64,000 nt of DNA from positions 1,596,001 through 1,660,000 of the forward strand of contig NZ_QFYP01000001.1 in assembly GCF_003254505.1 (NCBI RefSeq), written 5' to 3'. A program made the translations under genes and the position numbers. The DNA is from Phenylobacterium hankyongense (lineage in GTDB: Bacteria; Pseudomonadota; Alphaproteobacteria; Caulobacterales; Caulobacteraceae). Shown here piece by piece: positions 55,401 through 63,787 of the stretch. The notes under the pieces are model-generated. The model saw nothing but the letters and a program-made list of their open reading frames with translations, searched no databases and was not told the DNA's origin. Positions within the stretch are counted from its first letter, which is position 1; each line of letters starts with the position of its first letter.

Positions 55401-57770
55401 TCAGAACGTCGCAGTCACCGCCAGGCCGGCGGTCCGGGGCCGCTGGGGGGTCACCTGCCGCACCTGGCCGAAGCTGAACGGGTTGCCGTAGGCGAAGGTG
55501 TCGCCGGAGTCGTTGGCCGGGTTGGAGACGAACAGGTCCGCGGTCCATCCGGGACCGGTCACCCCTGCGGACAGCTTGGCCTTGATGTAGTCGCCCATGG
55601 TTGGCGAAGCCATGTCGAAGGTCAGGCGCGAGCGGCCGACGTAGCTCGCCTCGGCGGTGAGGCGCAGCGCCATCCGCGCCGTCAGCGGGCGGCGATAGAT
55701 CGCCAGCATCCCGCCGGAGACCTTCGGCGTGCCCGGCAGGCCCGGCGCCAGCCGCGAGGCGAAATCGGGGTTCACGCGGGTGAACCGGGGGGCGGACACC
55801 AGCGCGTTGGCCTGCACCGAAAGCCCGAGGTCGAAGGCGTAGGCGAGCTCGGCTTCCACGCCGCCGATCTGCGCGTCGCCGACGTTGGCGGTGTAGGCCA
55901 GGCCCGAGGGCGACCGGTACTGGTCGGTCTGGATATTGCGCCACAGGTCGTAGAACACCGCCCCGCGCGCGGCCAGGTGGCCGTCGAACGCCCGCAGCTT
56001 GGCGCCCAGCTCGAAATTGCGCAGCCGGTCGGGCTGGAACTCCGCCTGCTTGGGTCCAGGCGCCGCCAGACCCGAGGAATTGATCCCGCCGGCCCGGTAG
56101 CCTTCCGACACCAGGGCATAAAGCAACTCGCCCGAGCCCAGGTCCCATTGCAGCGACAGCTTCGGGGAGACGCCCGCGAAGCCTGCGCTGCGTTCCAGGG
56201 TCCGGGACTGGTACGGCGCCGGCAACATCACGTTGGAGGTGGCGTGCAGACGGGTGTCGAACAGCCGGGCCCCCGCGGCCACCGTCCAGCCGGGCGTCCA
56301 CTCGTACGAGGTCTCGCCATAGACCGCCAATTCGCGCACCCGGTCGCGTCGGGACTCCTGGTAGGCGGTGGTGAGCGGGCCGTTGGCCGTGCGCACCTGC
56401 AGGACGGACGGCGTCTCCTCCACGGTGCCGGCGCCGTAGAGCCCGGCCAGCCATCCGAAGCGGCCTTCGCGCGAGGAGGTCAGGACGAGGTCCTGCACCA
56501 GCATTTCCACCCGCGTCGCTTCCGAATAGACCCCAAGGTCCGATCCGTTGGGGCTGTAGAGGTCGAGCGCGGCGGAGGCGTCGTACTGGCTGGAATAGCT
56601 GTGCCGGACATAGGCGGTGGACGACGTCAGGTCGGCCCAGCCCAGGGCCCCGTGGACCGTCAGGGCGGCCTCGGAGAAGTCGTTGTCGTGCGCCTCCGCC
56701 ACCCGGTTGGCGCGCTGGTGCCCGCGCATGGCGGACGTGGTGTACTGGGTGTCGTTGGACTTCAGGTGCTGGGTGGTGCCGGAAAGGTCCGCCATCCAGT
56801 TGTCGCCCAGCTGGGCCCTGAGCGTCACCCGGCCGCCCTCCCTCACGGTCTGGTCGACGTTGGAACGGCGCAGGTTCACGTCGTCCAGATAGCCGCCGAG
56901 GGTCTCCCGGTAGCCGGAAATCCGGATCGCGAGGCGGCCGGGGATCAGGGGAAGGTTGCCGTAGCCGTCGACGGACTGGCTGGGCGAGCCGCCCTGCGTC
57001 CAGGCGTAGGCGGCGCCGAGGCCGGCGGACATCGTCTCCAGGTCCGGCTTGCGGGTGACGATCCGGTAGACGCCGCTCAGCGAGCCCGCCCCGTAGAGCG
57101 CGCCCTGCGGTCCGCGCACCACCTCCACCCGGTCGACGTCCACCAGCCGCAGGTCCGGATCGGGCGCGTTGTAGTTGATCGGCGTCTCGTCGAGGTAGGT
57201 GCCCACGGTCGAGCGCGCGCGGCCGGTGAACGCCCCGTCCGACAGCCCCCGCATCAGCAGCTTGTCCCGTCCGGGCCCCAGGTTGGTCATGGTCACCCCG
57301 GCGGTCTGGCCGGTGGTCTCGCCCGGGTCGGTGGCCCGGGTGGCTTCCAGCTGGTCGTGCGGCAGGACGCTGATCGCCGCCGCCAGCCGGTCGGCCGCCT
57401 GCCGGCGCTTGGTGGCGGTGACCAGCAGTTCGGTGATCAGCGGGACCGGGGCCGGGGCGGGGCCCTCCCGCGCCGCGGATGGGGCCGGCGGCAGGATGCG
57501 CACGGTGCGCGGATCGACGATCCGGTAGCTGCACGGCGCGCCGGCGAGCAGCCGCTGCAGCGCGCCGTCCAGGGTGTAGGTCCCGTTCAGGCCTGCGCGG
57601 CTGGTTCCGCGGCACGCGGAGGCGTCCAGCAGCGAGACGTCGGCCTGCAACGCCAGGTCGATCAGCGCTTCGGAATAGGGCTTCGGCGGAATTCGGAACT
57701 GACGGGTCGACGCGGCCTCAGCCGGCCACGCGGCGCAAAGCGCGCCGACGCCGCAAGCCCATGCGGTCAA
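55401..57770 (-). CDS. FecA-like TonB-dependent receptor with STN domain
   Basis: A 789-residue receptor. After a signal peptide (to ~20) comes an STN (secretin/TonB N-terminal) domain at 22-95 (FRIPPKPYSEALIDLALQA in part), a TonB box near TELLVTATKRR, a plug domain (VVRGPQGALYGAGSLSG) and a barrel. The STN domain marks transducers that signal to a FecR/FecI pair, both encoded directly upstream. The ligand is not evident; iron-siderophore or another metal chelate is typical, but sugar-type receptors of this form exist in Caulobacterales. Confidence 0.9.
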   Translation of the reverse strand: MTAWACGVGALCAAWPAEAASTRQFRIPPKPYSEALIDLALQADVSLLDASACRGTSRAGLNGTYTLDGALQRLLAGAPCSYRIVDPRTVRILPPAPSAAREGPAPAPVPLITELLVTATKRRQAADRLAAAISVLPHDQLEATRATDPGETTGQTAGVTMTNLGPGRDKLLMRGLSDGAFTGRARSTVGTYLDETPINYNAPDPDLRLVDVDRVEVVRGPQGALYGAGSLSGVYRIVTRKPDLETMSAGLGAAYAWTQGGSPSQSVDGYGNLPLIPGRLAIRISGYRETLGGYLDDVNLRRSNVDQTVREGGRVTLRAQLGDNWMADLSGTTQHLKSNDTQYTTSAMRGHQRANRVAEAHDNDFSEAALTVHGALGWADLTSSTAYVRHSYSSQYDASAALDLYSPNGSDLGVYSEATRVEMLVQDLVLTSSREGRFGWLAGLYGAGTVEETPSVLQVRTANGPLTTAYQESRRDRVRELAVYGETSYEWTPGWTVAAGARLFDTRLHATSNVMLPAPYQSRTLERSAGFAGVSPKLSLQWDLGSGELLYALVSEGYRAGGINSSGLAAPGPKQAEFQPDRLRNFELGAKLRAFDGHLAARGAVFYDLWRNIQTDQYRSPSGLAYTANVGDAQIGGVEAELAYAFDLGLSVQANALVSAPRFTRVNPDFASRLAPGLPGTPKVSGGMLAIYRRPLTARMALRLTAEASYVGRSRLTFDMASPTMGDYIKAKLSAGVTGPGWTADLFVSNPANDSGDTFAYGNPFSFGQVRQVTPQRPRTAGLAVTATF

Positions 57771-57806
57771 CGATGTCCGCCGTCCAAAGATGATTGATCG
57801 CCCCCG

Positions 57807-58796
57807 TCACCGCTTTGACGCCCCGTCGCGTTTTAGCAGCACGCCGCTGTCGGTGGGTACCGCTGTTATTGGCACCATCAGCGCCAGGCGACGAATAATC
57901 GCGGCCTCGTTGTCGAGCACCAGCACCCCGGAGATCCGGGTCTGGCCGAGAACGCGGTCCTCCAGCCGGATCGGCCGGTCGAACTGCAGGTTGAGGTCTT
58001 CGACCACCTGGCTGAGCGGCTGGTCACGGTAGACCAGGCGCCCGGCGCGCCAGCCGAACACCTCCTGCGGCTCGGCGGCGCTGACGCGGCCGTCCGGGGC
58101 GCCCTGGAGGTGGTCCAGCCGCTGGCCGGGGTGCAGGCGGAAGGCGGCGCCCGAAGCGCCTTCGGCGGGCCGGACCTCGACCACGCCGCGGGCCACGGTC
58201 ACCGACAGCTCGTCGCCGCGCCGGCGGACGTCGAACTGCGTCCCCACCACCCGGACCGTGCGGTCGCCGGCCGCGATCAGGAACGGCCGCCGCGCATCGG
58301 CCGCGACGTCGAACACCGCTTCGCCGTCGCTCATCGCCACGCGCCGCTCGCCGCGTCCCAGCGCCACCGTCAGCCTGGAGCCGGCGTTCATGTCGATCGT
58401 CGAGCCGTCGGCGAGCTTCACCGTTCGCCGCTCGCCGTGCGCTGTCGCAAAGACCTGTTCGGTCGGCGGCGCCGCCACCTGCGGCAGCACCGCCAGCGCC
58501 ACCGCGGCCGCGGCCGCCAGCCCCCCGGCCGCGATCAGGCCGCGACGCCAGCCGAAGCCCCGCTCCCGGATCCGGTCGGCGGCGGCGGCCAGGCCGGCCA
58601 GCACCTCGGGCCCCGCGGCGCCGAATTCGTCCCAGACCGCCAAGGCGCGGTCATAGGCCAGGCCGTTGGCCTCCGAAGCGCTCAGCCAGGCGTCGAAGGC
58701 CTCGGCGTCGCTCGCCTGCGGATCCTGCAGGCGCACGATCCAGGCGCTGGCGTCCGCCAGCCGCGCCTCGTCGTCCTGATCCCGTCCAGCGCTCAT
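57807..58796 (-). CDS. FecR-like anti-sigma factor
   Basis: A 329-residue protein with a cytoplasmic anti-sigma part (ASAWIVRLQDPQASDAEAF in part), one membrane segment (about 80-100) and a periplasmic FecR domain (RTVKLADGSTIDMNAGSRL in part, GEAVFDVA) followed by a C-terminal STN-like region (RPIRLEDRVLG). It should relay the state of the receptor at 55401 to the sigma factor at 58894. The start ATG 58796 follows AGGTGAG; the longer frame is rejected. Confidence 0.9.
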   Translation of the reverse strand: MSAGRDQDDEARLADASAWIVRLQDPQASDAEAFDAWLSASEANGLAYDRALAVWDEFGAAGPEVLAGLAAAADRIRERGFGWRRGLIAAGGLAAAAAVALAVLPQVAAPPTEQVFATAHGERRTVKLADGSTIDMNAGSRLTVALGRGERRVAMSDGEAVFDVAADARRPFLIAAGDRTVRVVGTQFDVRRRGDELSVTVARGVVEVRPAEGASGAAFRLHPGQRLDHLQGAPDGRVSAAEPQEVFGWRAGRLVYRDQPLSQVVEDLNLQFDRPIRLEDRVLGQTRISGVLVLDNEAAIIRRLALMVPITAVPTDSGVLLKRDGASKR

Positions 58797-58893
58797 CGGC
58801 TCACCTGGCCCGCCCTTCGTGGGGCGCCCGTCACTTGCAAAGACGACACGGCCCGGGCCTGCCCCCCGTCGCCACATTTCGCGTGAGAGTTGA

Positions 58894-59439
58894 TCACGAG
58901 GCCAACCTACGGGTGAGCGCCTTCAGCGCCGCGCTGATGTGCTTCTCGACCGCCTTCACCGAAATCCCCATCGCCTGGGCCGTCTGGGCGTGGCTGAGCC
59001 CCTCCAGCTTGTGCAGGCGGAACGCCCGCCGCATCTGGGGCGGAAGCTCCTCGGCGGCGGCCACCAGCTGCCGCAGCCGCTGGCGGGAGGCCGCGGCCTC
59101 GTCGGCCGGCGGCTCCTGGGCGACGTCCTCGCCGGAGATGCTGGTGCGCATGGCCGTCCGCCACGCCGTGTCACGGGCCGCCGAGCGCCGCTCGCCGCGC
59201 GCCTTGTCGAGCATCAGGTTGGTGGCCATCCGGTAGAGCAGGGCCGTGGGGCTCTGCACGTCCGGCTCCGGTCTGCGCCCCGCCAGCTTCAGGTAGAGGT
59301 CCTGCGCCAGGTCCTCCGCCGCCGCCGCCGAGCCGGCCTTGGCCGCGAAGTACCGCACCAGGTTGGCGCGCTTCTCGAAATAGGCCCGCAGCAGCGGGTC
59401 GTCTGCGCCGTCGTGCGGCGGGCGGCCGGGCTCAGCCAT
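58894..59439 (-). CDS. FecI-like ECF sigma factor
   Basis: A 181-residue sigma factor with region 2 (AEDLAQDLYLKLAG, YRMATNLMLDKAR) and region 4 (ELPPQMRRAFRLHKLEGLS, HAQTAQAMGISVKAVEKHI). This is the FecI type, which turns on the adjoining receptor gene when FecR is triggered. The first 8 bases of the gene overlap the end of the methyltransferase gene upstream, so that gene belongs to the same unit. Confidence 0.92.
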   Translation of the reverse strand: MAEPGRPPHDGADDPLLRAYFEKRANLVRYFAAKAGSAAAAEDLAQDLYLKLAGRRPEPDVQSPTALLYRMATNLMLDKARGERRSAARDTAWRTAMRTSISGEDVAQEPPADEAAASRQRLRQLVAAAEELPPQMRRAFRLHKLEGLSHAQTAQAMGISVKAVEKHISAALKALTRRLAS

Positions 59440-60103
59440 GGCCCGACGCCTTCGGCCGGCAGGTCCACACCTGCCAGGCGCCGCCCCAGGGCGCGCTGAC
59501 CACCGCCTCGTCCAGCACCTCGACGGCGGTCTTCATCTCGCGCCACAGGCCAAGCGGATGCAGCGCCAGCCACTGCGCGACCCCGATCACCCCGCCGGGC
59601 GCCAGCAGCGCGCCGTAGCGGCGGACGGTCTCCAGCACCGGGCCGAGGTATTCGATGCAGTCGGCGAAGATCACCGCGTCGAACCGCTCGTCGGCGGTGA
59701 ACTGCGGCCCGCCGTCGGCCACCCGGAACTCCGCCGCGCCGGCGGCCACGTCGCCGGCGAAGCGGTCGTTCGCCGCCGCGATCGCCCGGGTGGAGATGTC
59801 CGTGCCCAGATAGCGGCCCGGCTTCAGCAGCCGCAGCGACTGGTAGAAGGCGCCCTCGCCGCAGCCGACCTCCAGCACCCGCCCGCCCGGCGCGCGCTCG
59901 GCCACCAGCCCGGCCAGCAGCCGGTGGTGGTGGCGTTGCTCGCTCTTCAGCAGGCCGTCGTAGGCGCCCTGGTCGTACAGGCTGTCCCACCGCGCCGCCG
60001 GCGCCGCCGACGCGCCCTCGCCCCGCGGCGGGAAGATGGCGGCCAGCGCCGGCCGGTCGAGCACCGAGAGCTCGATCAGGCGGCGAAGTCGCAGGTAGGC
60101 CAT
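59432..60103 (-). CDS. Class I SAM-dependent methyltransferase
   Basis: A 223-residue methyltransferase with the SAM motif GGRVLEVGCGEGAF (from ~72), motif II TDISTRAIAAA and post-motifs FDAVIFADCIEYL and LAPGGVIGVAQ. It resembles small-molecule (NodS/UbiG-like) enzymes. It is the first gene of the fecI-fecR-fecA run, overlapping fecI by 8 bases, so it may act on the imported ligand or a related metabolite. The start ATG 60103 gives MAYLRLRRL. Confidence 0.87.
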   Translation of the reverse strand: MAYLRLRRLIELSVLDRPALAAIFPPRGEGASAAPAARWDSLYDQGAYDGLLKSEQRHHHRLLAGLVAERAPGGRVLEVGCGEGAFYQSLRLLKPGRYLGTDISTRAIAAANDRFAGDVAAGAAEFRVADGGPQFTADERFDAVIFADCIEYLGPVLETVRRYGALLAPGGVIGVAQWLALHPLGLWREMKTAVEVLDEAVVSAPWGGAWQVWTCRPKASGHG

Positions 60104-60382
60104 GGCGCGCGAATCTCGGGATTTCCAACTCGAAGACCCAAGGTGTGCCGCAGTTCGCGCCCGCGTGCGAGCCGTAGCGTGGGGCGCGCCCGTCCGGCGG
60201 CGTCAATGCTTTGCGGGCCCCGGCGGGGGCCCGCTTCGCAGACGGCGCCACCCGGAGACTAGCCGCGCCACACGTTCGCCATCACGCAGCTGTGTGGTTT
60301 GGCTCTTGCGGAAACTGCCGGCTTCGCCTTGCGCGCGCTGCTGAATGTCAGGTAGGCGACACGCCCCTGAGGGAGATCCCGA

Positions 60383-60748
60383 ATGACGAACGTGCTGCTC
60401 GTCGAAGACGAACGCGAGGTCGCAGACCTGGTGCACGACGCCCTCGCCGACGCCGGCTTCGAGGTCACGGTCGCCTACAACGACGCCGAAGCCTACCAGC
60501 GCCTGGCCGCCGAGGCCCGGGCCTTCGCGGTCCTGGTCGCCGACATCAACCTGGGATCCGGCACCACCGGCTTCGACGTCGCCCGGCGCGCCCGGCAGCT
60601 GAACGGCGACTTGAAGGTGGTCTATATCACCGGCCAGGCGGCCCATCTGTCCCGCTTCGGCGTCGACGACGCCCTGATGTTCCCCAAGCCCTTCGACCCG
60701 CGCGAACTGGCCGACCAGGTCAGCCTGCTGGTCGCCGGCGTGGGCTAG
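60383..60748 (+). CDS. Single-domain response regulator
   Basis: A 121-residue receiver-only protein with the acidic pair Glu8-Asp9, phospho-acceptor Asp54 (VADINLG), Thr83 (YITGQ) and Lys102 (FPKPF). No output domain is present, so it must act by binding another protein, as DivK or CpdR do. It starts 279 bases after the divergent methyltransferase; the gap contains a perfect GCGGGCCCC/GGGGCCCGC hairpin at 60213-60234. Its stop overlaps the convergent protease-like gene by 29 bases. Confidence 0.9.
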   Translation: MTNVLLVEDEREVADLVHDALADAGFEVTVAYNDAEAYQRLAAEARAFAVLVADINLGSGTTGFDVARRARQLNGDLKVVYITGQAAHLSRFGVDDALMFPKPFDPRELADQVSLLVAGVG

Positions 60749-61700
60749 ACGGCCCGGTCAGGAACAGCCGTCCCCCGGCGTGGTCCAGCACCACCCGGAA
60801 CCGCCGCAGCACGCCCAGGCCGATCAGCCCGCTGGGGATCGGGGCGTGCGGGGCCGGCGTGAAGATCTGAACCTCCACATTGCGCAGGTCCGCGCCGGCG
60901 AAGACGATGCGGCGGGCCAGCGCCACCCGGTCGTCGCCGACGCCGCCCAGGGTCACCGACTGCGCCGGCCGCAGCGGACGGCCGTCCAGCAGGCCCGCAG
61001 CGGCGGCGGCGGCCTCGGAGAGCGCCAGGGCGCCCGTCGCGCCGGTGTCGAGCAACACCTCCACCGGGGCCGCGTCCTCGACGCCGACCCGGACCATGAG
61101 CGCGCCGTCCACACTGCGCACCGCCGCGGGGACCGCGTCCGGCGACGGGCGCCAGGCGTCCGGGCGCAGGAAGGCCGCGCGGCCGCGCGGGAAGTCGGCG
61201 TCGACCACCACCGCGCGCAGGAAGTCGCGGCCGAGCAGCAACGAGAACGGCTGCCGCGTCAGCCCCGACAACGGCTTCAGGTTCAGGGTCGCCGCGCGCA
61301 GGCCGCGCAGCCGCAGCGCGCCAAGGTCGACGTCGGCCCGCACCGCCCGGGTGACGCTGGGCTGGCCGCTGACCCCGAAGGCCAGCATCGGCAGCGGCGT
61401 GGCGGACGGCAGGCGCAGCCGTCGGGCGAGGTCGGCGTCGATGGCCGAGTACTGCGCGCCTGAGTCCACGATCGCCCGCAGGTGCGCGCCGTTGACCATC
61501 GCCGGCAGGTCGATCAGCCCGCCCGTCGCCGGCAGGGCCAGCCAGCCGGTGGACGGCCCGCCGCCGGCGAACGCCACCTCGGGGATCGGCCAATGCTGCT
61601 GGTGGCGTACGGCGAGGAAGCCCGCGGCGCCGGCCCCCAGCGCCACGAGTTGCGAGAGCACGACCCGGCGGTTCGGCCCCGCGGTCCTGCGGACGATCAT
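60720..61700 (-). CDS. Retropepsin-like aspartic protease family protein
   Basis: A 326-residue protein with an N-terminal hydrophobic segment preceded by arginines (RRVVLSQLVALGAGAAGFLA, a possible Tat-like or anchor signal). It has two retropepsin-like repeats, each with an aspartic motif: DSGAQYS (Asp79) and DTGATGA (Asp218), each followed by a GxD/GLGVL flap-end motif. A tandem pair could form an intramolecular dimer, as in pepsin. It is expected to be periplasmic. The start ATG 61700 was preferred to one 90 bases upstream that adds an Arg-rich stretch. Confidence 0.83.
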   Translation of the reverse strand: MIVRRTAGPNRRVVLSQLVALGAGAAGFLAVRHQQHWPIPEVAFAGGGPSTGWLALPATGGLIDLPAMVNGAHLRAIVDSGAQYSAIDADLARRLRLPSATPLPMLAFGVSGQPSVTRAVRADVDLGALRLRGLRAATLNLKPLSGLTRQPFSLLLGRDFLRAVVVDADFPRGRAAFLRPDAWRPSPDAVPAAVRSVDGALMVRVGVEDAAPVEVLLDTGATGALALSEAAAAAAGLLDGRPLRPAQSVTLGGVGDDRVALARRIVFAGADLRNVEVQIFTPAPHAPIPSGLIGLGVLRRFRVVLDHAGGRLFLTGPSSPRRRPAG

Positions 61701-61891
61701 GCGACGACCCCTGGCATCTGGCTCTTCAATGACCGGAGCGCGGTGCGGTTCACGGACCGACGGCCGCGCTTCGCCGCCTTTGCGCCGCAACCCTGAACGG
61801 CAGCCGACGTTCCCCCTCCGGTCGTTCAGCCGGAGGCGGGCAGGCTGGCCGGCTGTCTCTGCGCCCAGGGCGCGCCACGCGGACCAAGCTT

Positions 61892-62980
61892 ATGACCCGA
61901 ACGTTCCGCTCCGCCACGGTGTTGATGGCCTCCAGCGCGCTGGCGCTGACGCTGTCGGCCTGCAAGATCGACAACCGGCCGCTGCTGGCCCGCGACGCGG
62001 CGGCGGGGCCCGCCTATGGCGGCCTTCCCGCGCCGGGGCCGATGGACCTCGCCTATGCGCCGCCGGCGCCGGTCGCCGCCTACGCCCCGCCGGCCGACCG
62101 TTACGCCTACGCCCGGCGCGCCTATGGCGTGGACCGCGCTGTCTACGACGCGCCGCCGGCCTACGGCTTCGCCTATGGCGACGAGCAGCCCTGGGCCTGG
62201 CAGACCGCCGACGACAGCCTGCTGTACGCCGAGCCGATCGATAACGGCTACCGGTCCTACTATTACGAGCCCGGCCAGGACTATCCCTACTTCGTCCGCG
62301 ACGGGTCCTACGGCTACGGCTACGGCCAGGATGGCGCCCTGATCGCCCTCTACGACGCGGCCGGCGTGCTGCTGTCGGGCGACCGCTACGGCCAGGCCGC
62401 GCCCCTGGCCGGCCGCTACTGGGCGCGCGGCTACGACCTGCGGCGCACGTCCCTGCGCGCGCCGCGGATTGCGGTGGACGAGGGCCGCTGGCGCGAGCGC
62501 CGGCCGCAGTTCGCCCGCGCCCAGGCCGCCTGGATCGGCGCGGCCCAGGCCCAGCCAGGCTGGCGCGACCAGGGCGGCGGCGAGCGGGACCGCCCGGCGC
62601 CGCAGTTCGCCGCGGCCTACGGCCCGCGCGGCCACGGCGGCCATCACGGCGGCGAAGGTCCGGCTCCGCAGTCGATGGCCCAGGGCCAGCCCCAGTGGAA
62701 CGGCGGCGGCCACGGCCGCGGTCATGGCGGCGGCGACGGCGGCGGCCCGGCTCCGCAACAGATCGCGCAGGCCCAGCCGCCCCGGGGGCACGGTGGCGGC
62801 GATCATGGCGGGGGCGGGCACGGCCGGAACGGCGGTGGCGCTCCCCAGCAACCGCAGGGGGGCGGCGGCCACGGCGGCGGCGACCAGGGCCACGGTCATG
62901 GCGGCGGCGACAAAGGCCATGGCGGCGGTGGCGGCGGGGGCGGCGGCGATCACGGCGGCGGCCACGACCACAAGCGGTAG
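61892..62980 (+). CDS. Gly/His-rich, Tyr/Ala/Pro-rich lipoprotein
   Basis: A 362-residue predicted lipoprotein, lipobox LSAC (Cys24). Residues 25-130 are rich in Tyr, Ala and Pro (AYAPPA-type repeats), residues 130-240 form a short folded part (DGALIALYDAAGVLL), and residues 245-362 are a repetitive Gly/His tail of GHGGGD-type units with QA/QPQ segments. Clustered histidines could bind metal; this is inference. No family is recognised. Codon use in the tail is monotonous and prone to slippage, so length may vary between strains. Confidence 0.75.
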   Translation: MTRTFRSATVLMASSALALTLSACKIDNRPLLARDAAAGPAYGGLPAPGPMDLAYAPPAPVAAYAPPADRYAYARRAYGVDRAVYDAPPAYGFAYGDEQPWAWQTADDSLLYAEPIDNGYRSYYYEPGQDYPYFVRDGSYGYGYGQDGALIALYDAAGVLLSGDRYGQAAPLAGRYWARGYDLRRTSLRAPRIAVDEGRWRERRPQFARAQAAWIGAAQAQPGWRDQGGGERDRPAPQFAAAYGPRGHGGHHGGEGPAPQSMAQGQPQWNGGGHGRGHGGGDGGGPAPQQIAQAQPPRGHGGGDHGGGGHGRNGGGAPQQPQGGGGHGGGDQGHGHGGGDKGHGGGGGGGGGDHGGGHDHKR

Positions 62981-63002
62981 CCGACGTCAGGCGGCCGGCG
63001 GC

Positions 63003-63233
63003 TCAGCCCTTCAGGCTCCGGGCCAGGATCTCCAGCGTCAGCTGCGCGGCCTGGCGGGTCTCGTCCTGCTCGCCGCGCTCGAAGGTGACGAGGCCGGCCT
63101 CGAAGATCTGGTCGATCTCCGCCGGGGTCAGCACGCCCTTGCGCTTCAGCGTCGACAGGGTGCCGACGATCACCGCGTGCAGCGCCGCCAGCATCCCGGC
63201 GCGCTCGGCGTCCGGCGAGATCGGCTCATCCAT
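63003..63233 (-). CDS. Small hypothetical helical protein
   Basis: A 76-residue, mostly helical, acidic protein (ISPDAERAGMLAALHAVIVG, GVLTPAEIDQIFEAGL). The LTPAEIDQIFE part suggests an EF-hand-like or helix-turn pattern but no loop is complete. No family is recognised. It is convergent with the Gly/His lipoprotein gene by 22 bases and has an ATG start and normal codon use. Confidence 0.6.
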   Translation of the reverse strand: MDEPISPDAERAGMLAALHAVIVGTLSTLKRKGVLTPAEIDQIFEAGLVTFERGEQDETRQAAQLTLEILARSLKG

Positions 63234-63339
63234 GTCGCTGTCTCTCCTGTAAGCCGCCAGTCAGCCGCAGTTCATCCAAAGTCGGCAAAGAGTCCAGACG
63301 CGCCCGCAGGCCCGCGGGCACTCTCATGGGGTTCACGCG

Positions 63340-63783
63340 TTGAAAGCCGTCATGCAAGACTTTCTCGTCAATGCCGACCGGGCTCTCTCCAAAGTCGCGG
63401 TGCGGTTCCTGCTCGGCGGCTATGTCGCCTTCTCCGCCCTCAACGCCCAGGCGGCCGACACCCAGGACCTGAAACCCGCGTTCGGCAACACCGTGGTGTC
63501 CACCTATCCCGACGGCCGCTCGCAGAAGGTCTGGCTGCACCCCGACGGCAGCTGGGACGGGCTGAGCCGCCGCGGCATCGCGTTGGCCGGCCACTGGAAC
63601 CTCAAGGGCGACAAGGTGTGCTTCCGCCAGAGCACGCCGCCGACCCTGCCGGTCAGCTTCTGCTCGCCGTTCCCGCAGCACCCGGCGATCGGCGTGCAGT
63701 GGACCAGCAAGGACATGGCCGGGACCCCGATCCACCTGACCCTCGAGAAGGGCATCGTGCAGAACCCGGTGTCGTCGAACTGA
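63340..63783 (+). CDS. Secreted hypothetical protein
   Basis: A 147-residue protein with a hydrophobic segment (about 22-38) ending in AQA, a probable signal cleavage site near residue 39. The mature domain has WLHPDGSWDGLSRRG, GHWNLKGDKVCFRQ and a second cysteine (VSFCSPF), which may form one disulfide. It resembles small secreted proteins with a WSL/DGTW-type beta fold in alphaproteobacteria; the function is unknown. The start is TTG 63340 or ATG 63352. Confidence 0.68.
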   Translation: MKAVMQDFLVNADRALSKVAVRFLLGGYVAFSALNAQAADTQDLKPAFGNTVVSTYPDGRSQKVWLHPDGSWDGLSRRGIALAGHWNLKGDKVCFRQSTPPTLPVSFCSPFPQHPAIGVQWTSKDMAGTPIHLTLEKGIVQNPVSSN

Positions 63784-63787
63784 CGAC

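Noticed and set aside
60213..60234. GCGGGCCCC/GGGGCCCGC hairpin as a terminator
   Set aside because: It lies between divergent genes and has no U-run on either strand.
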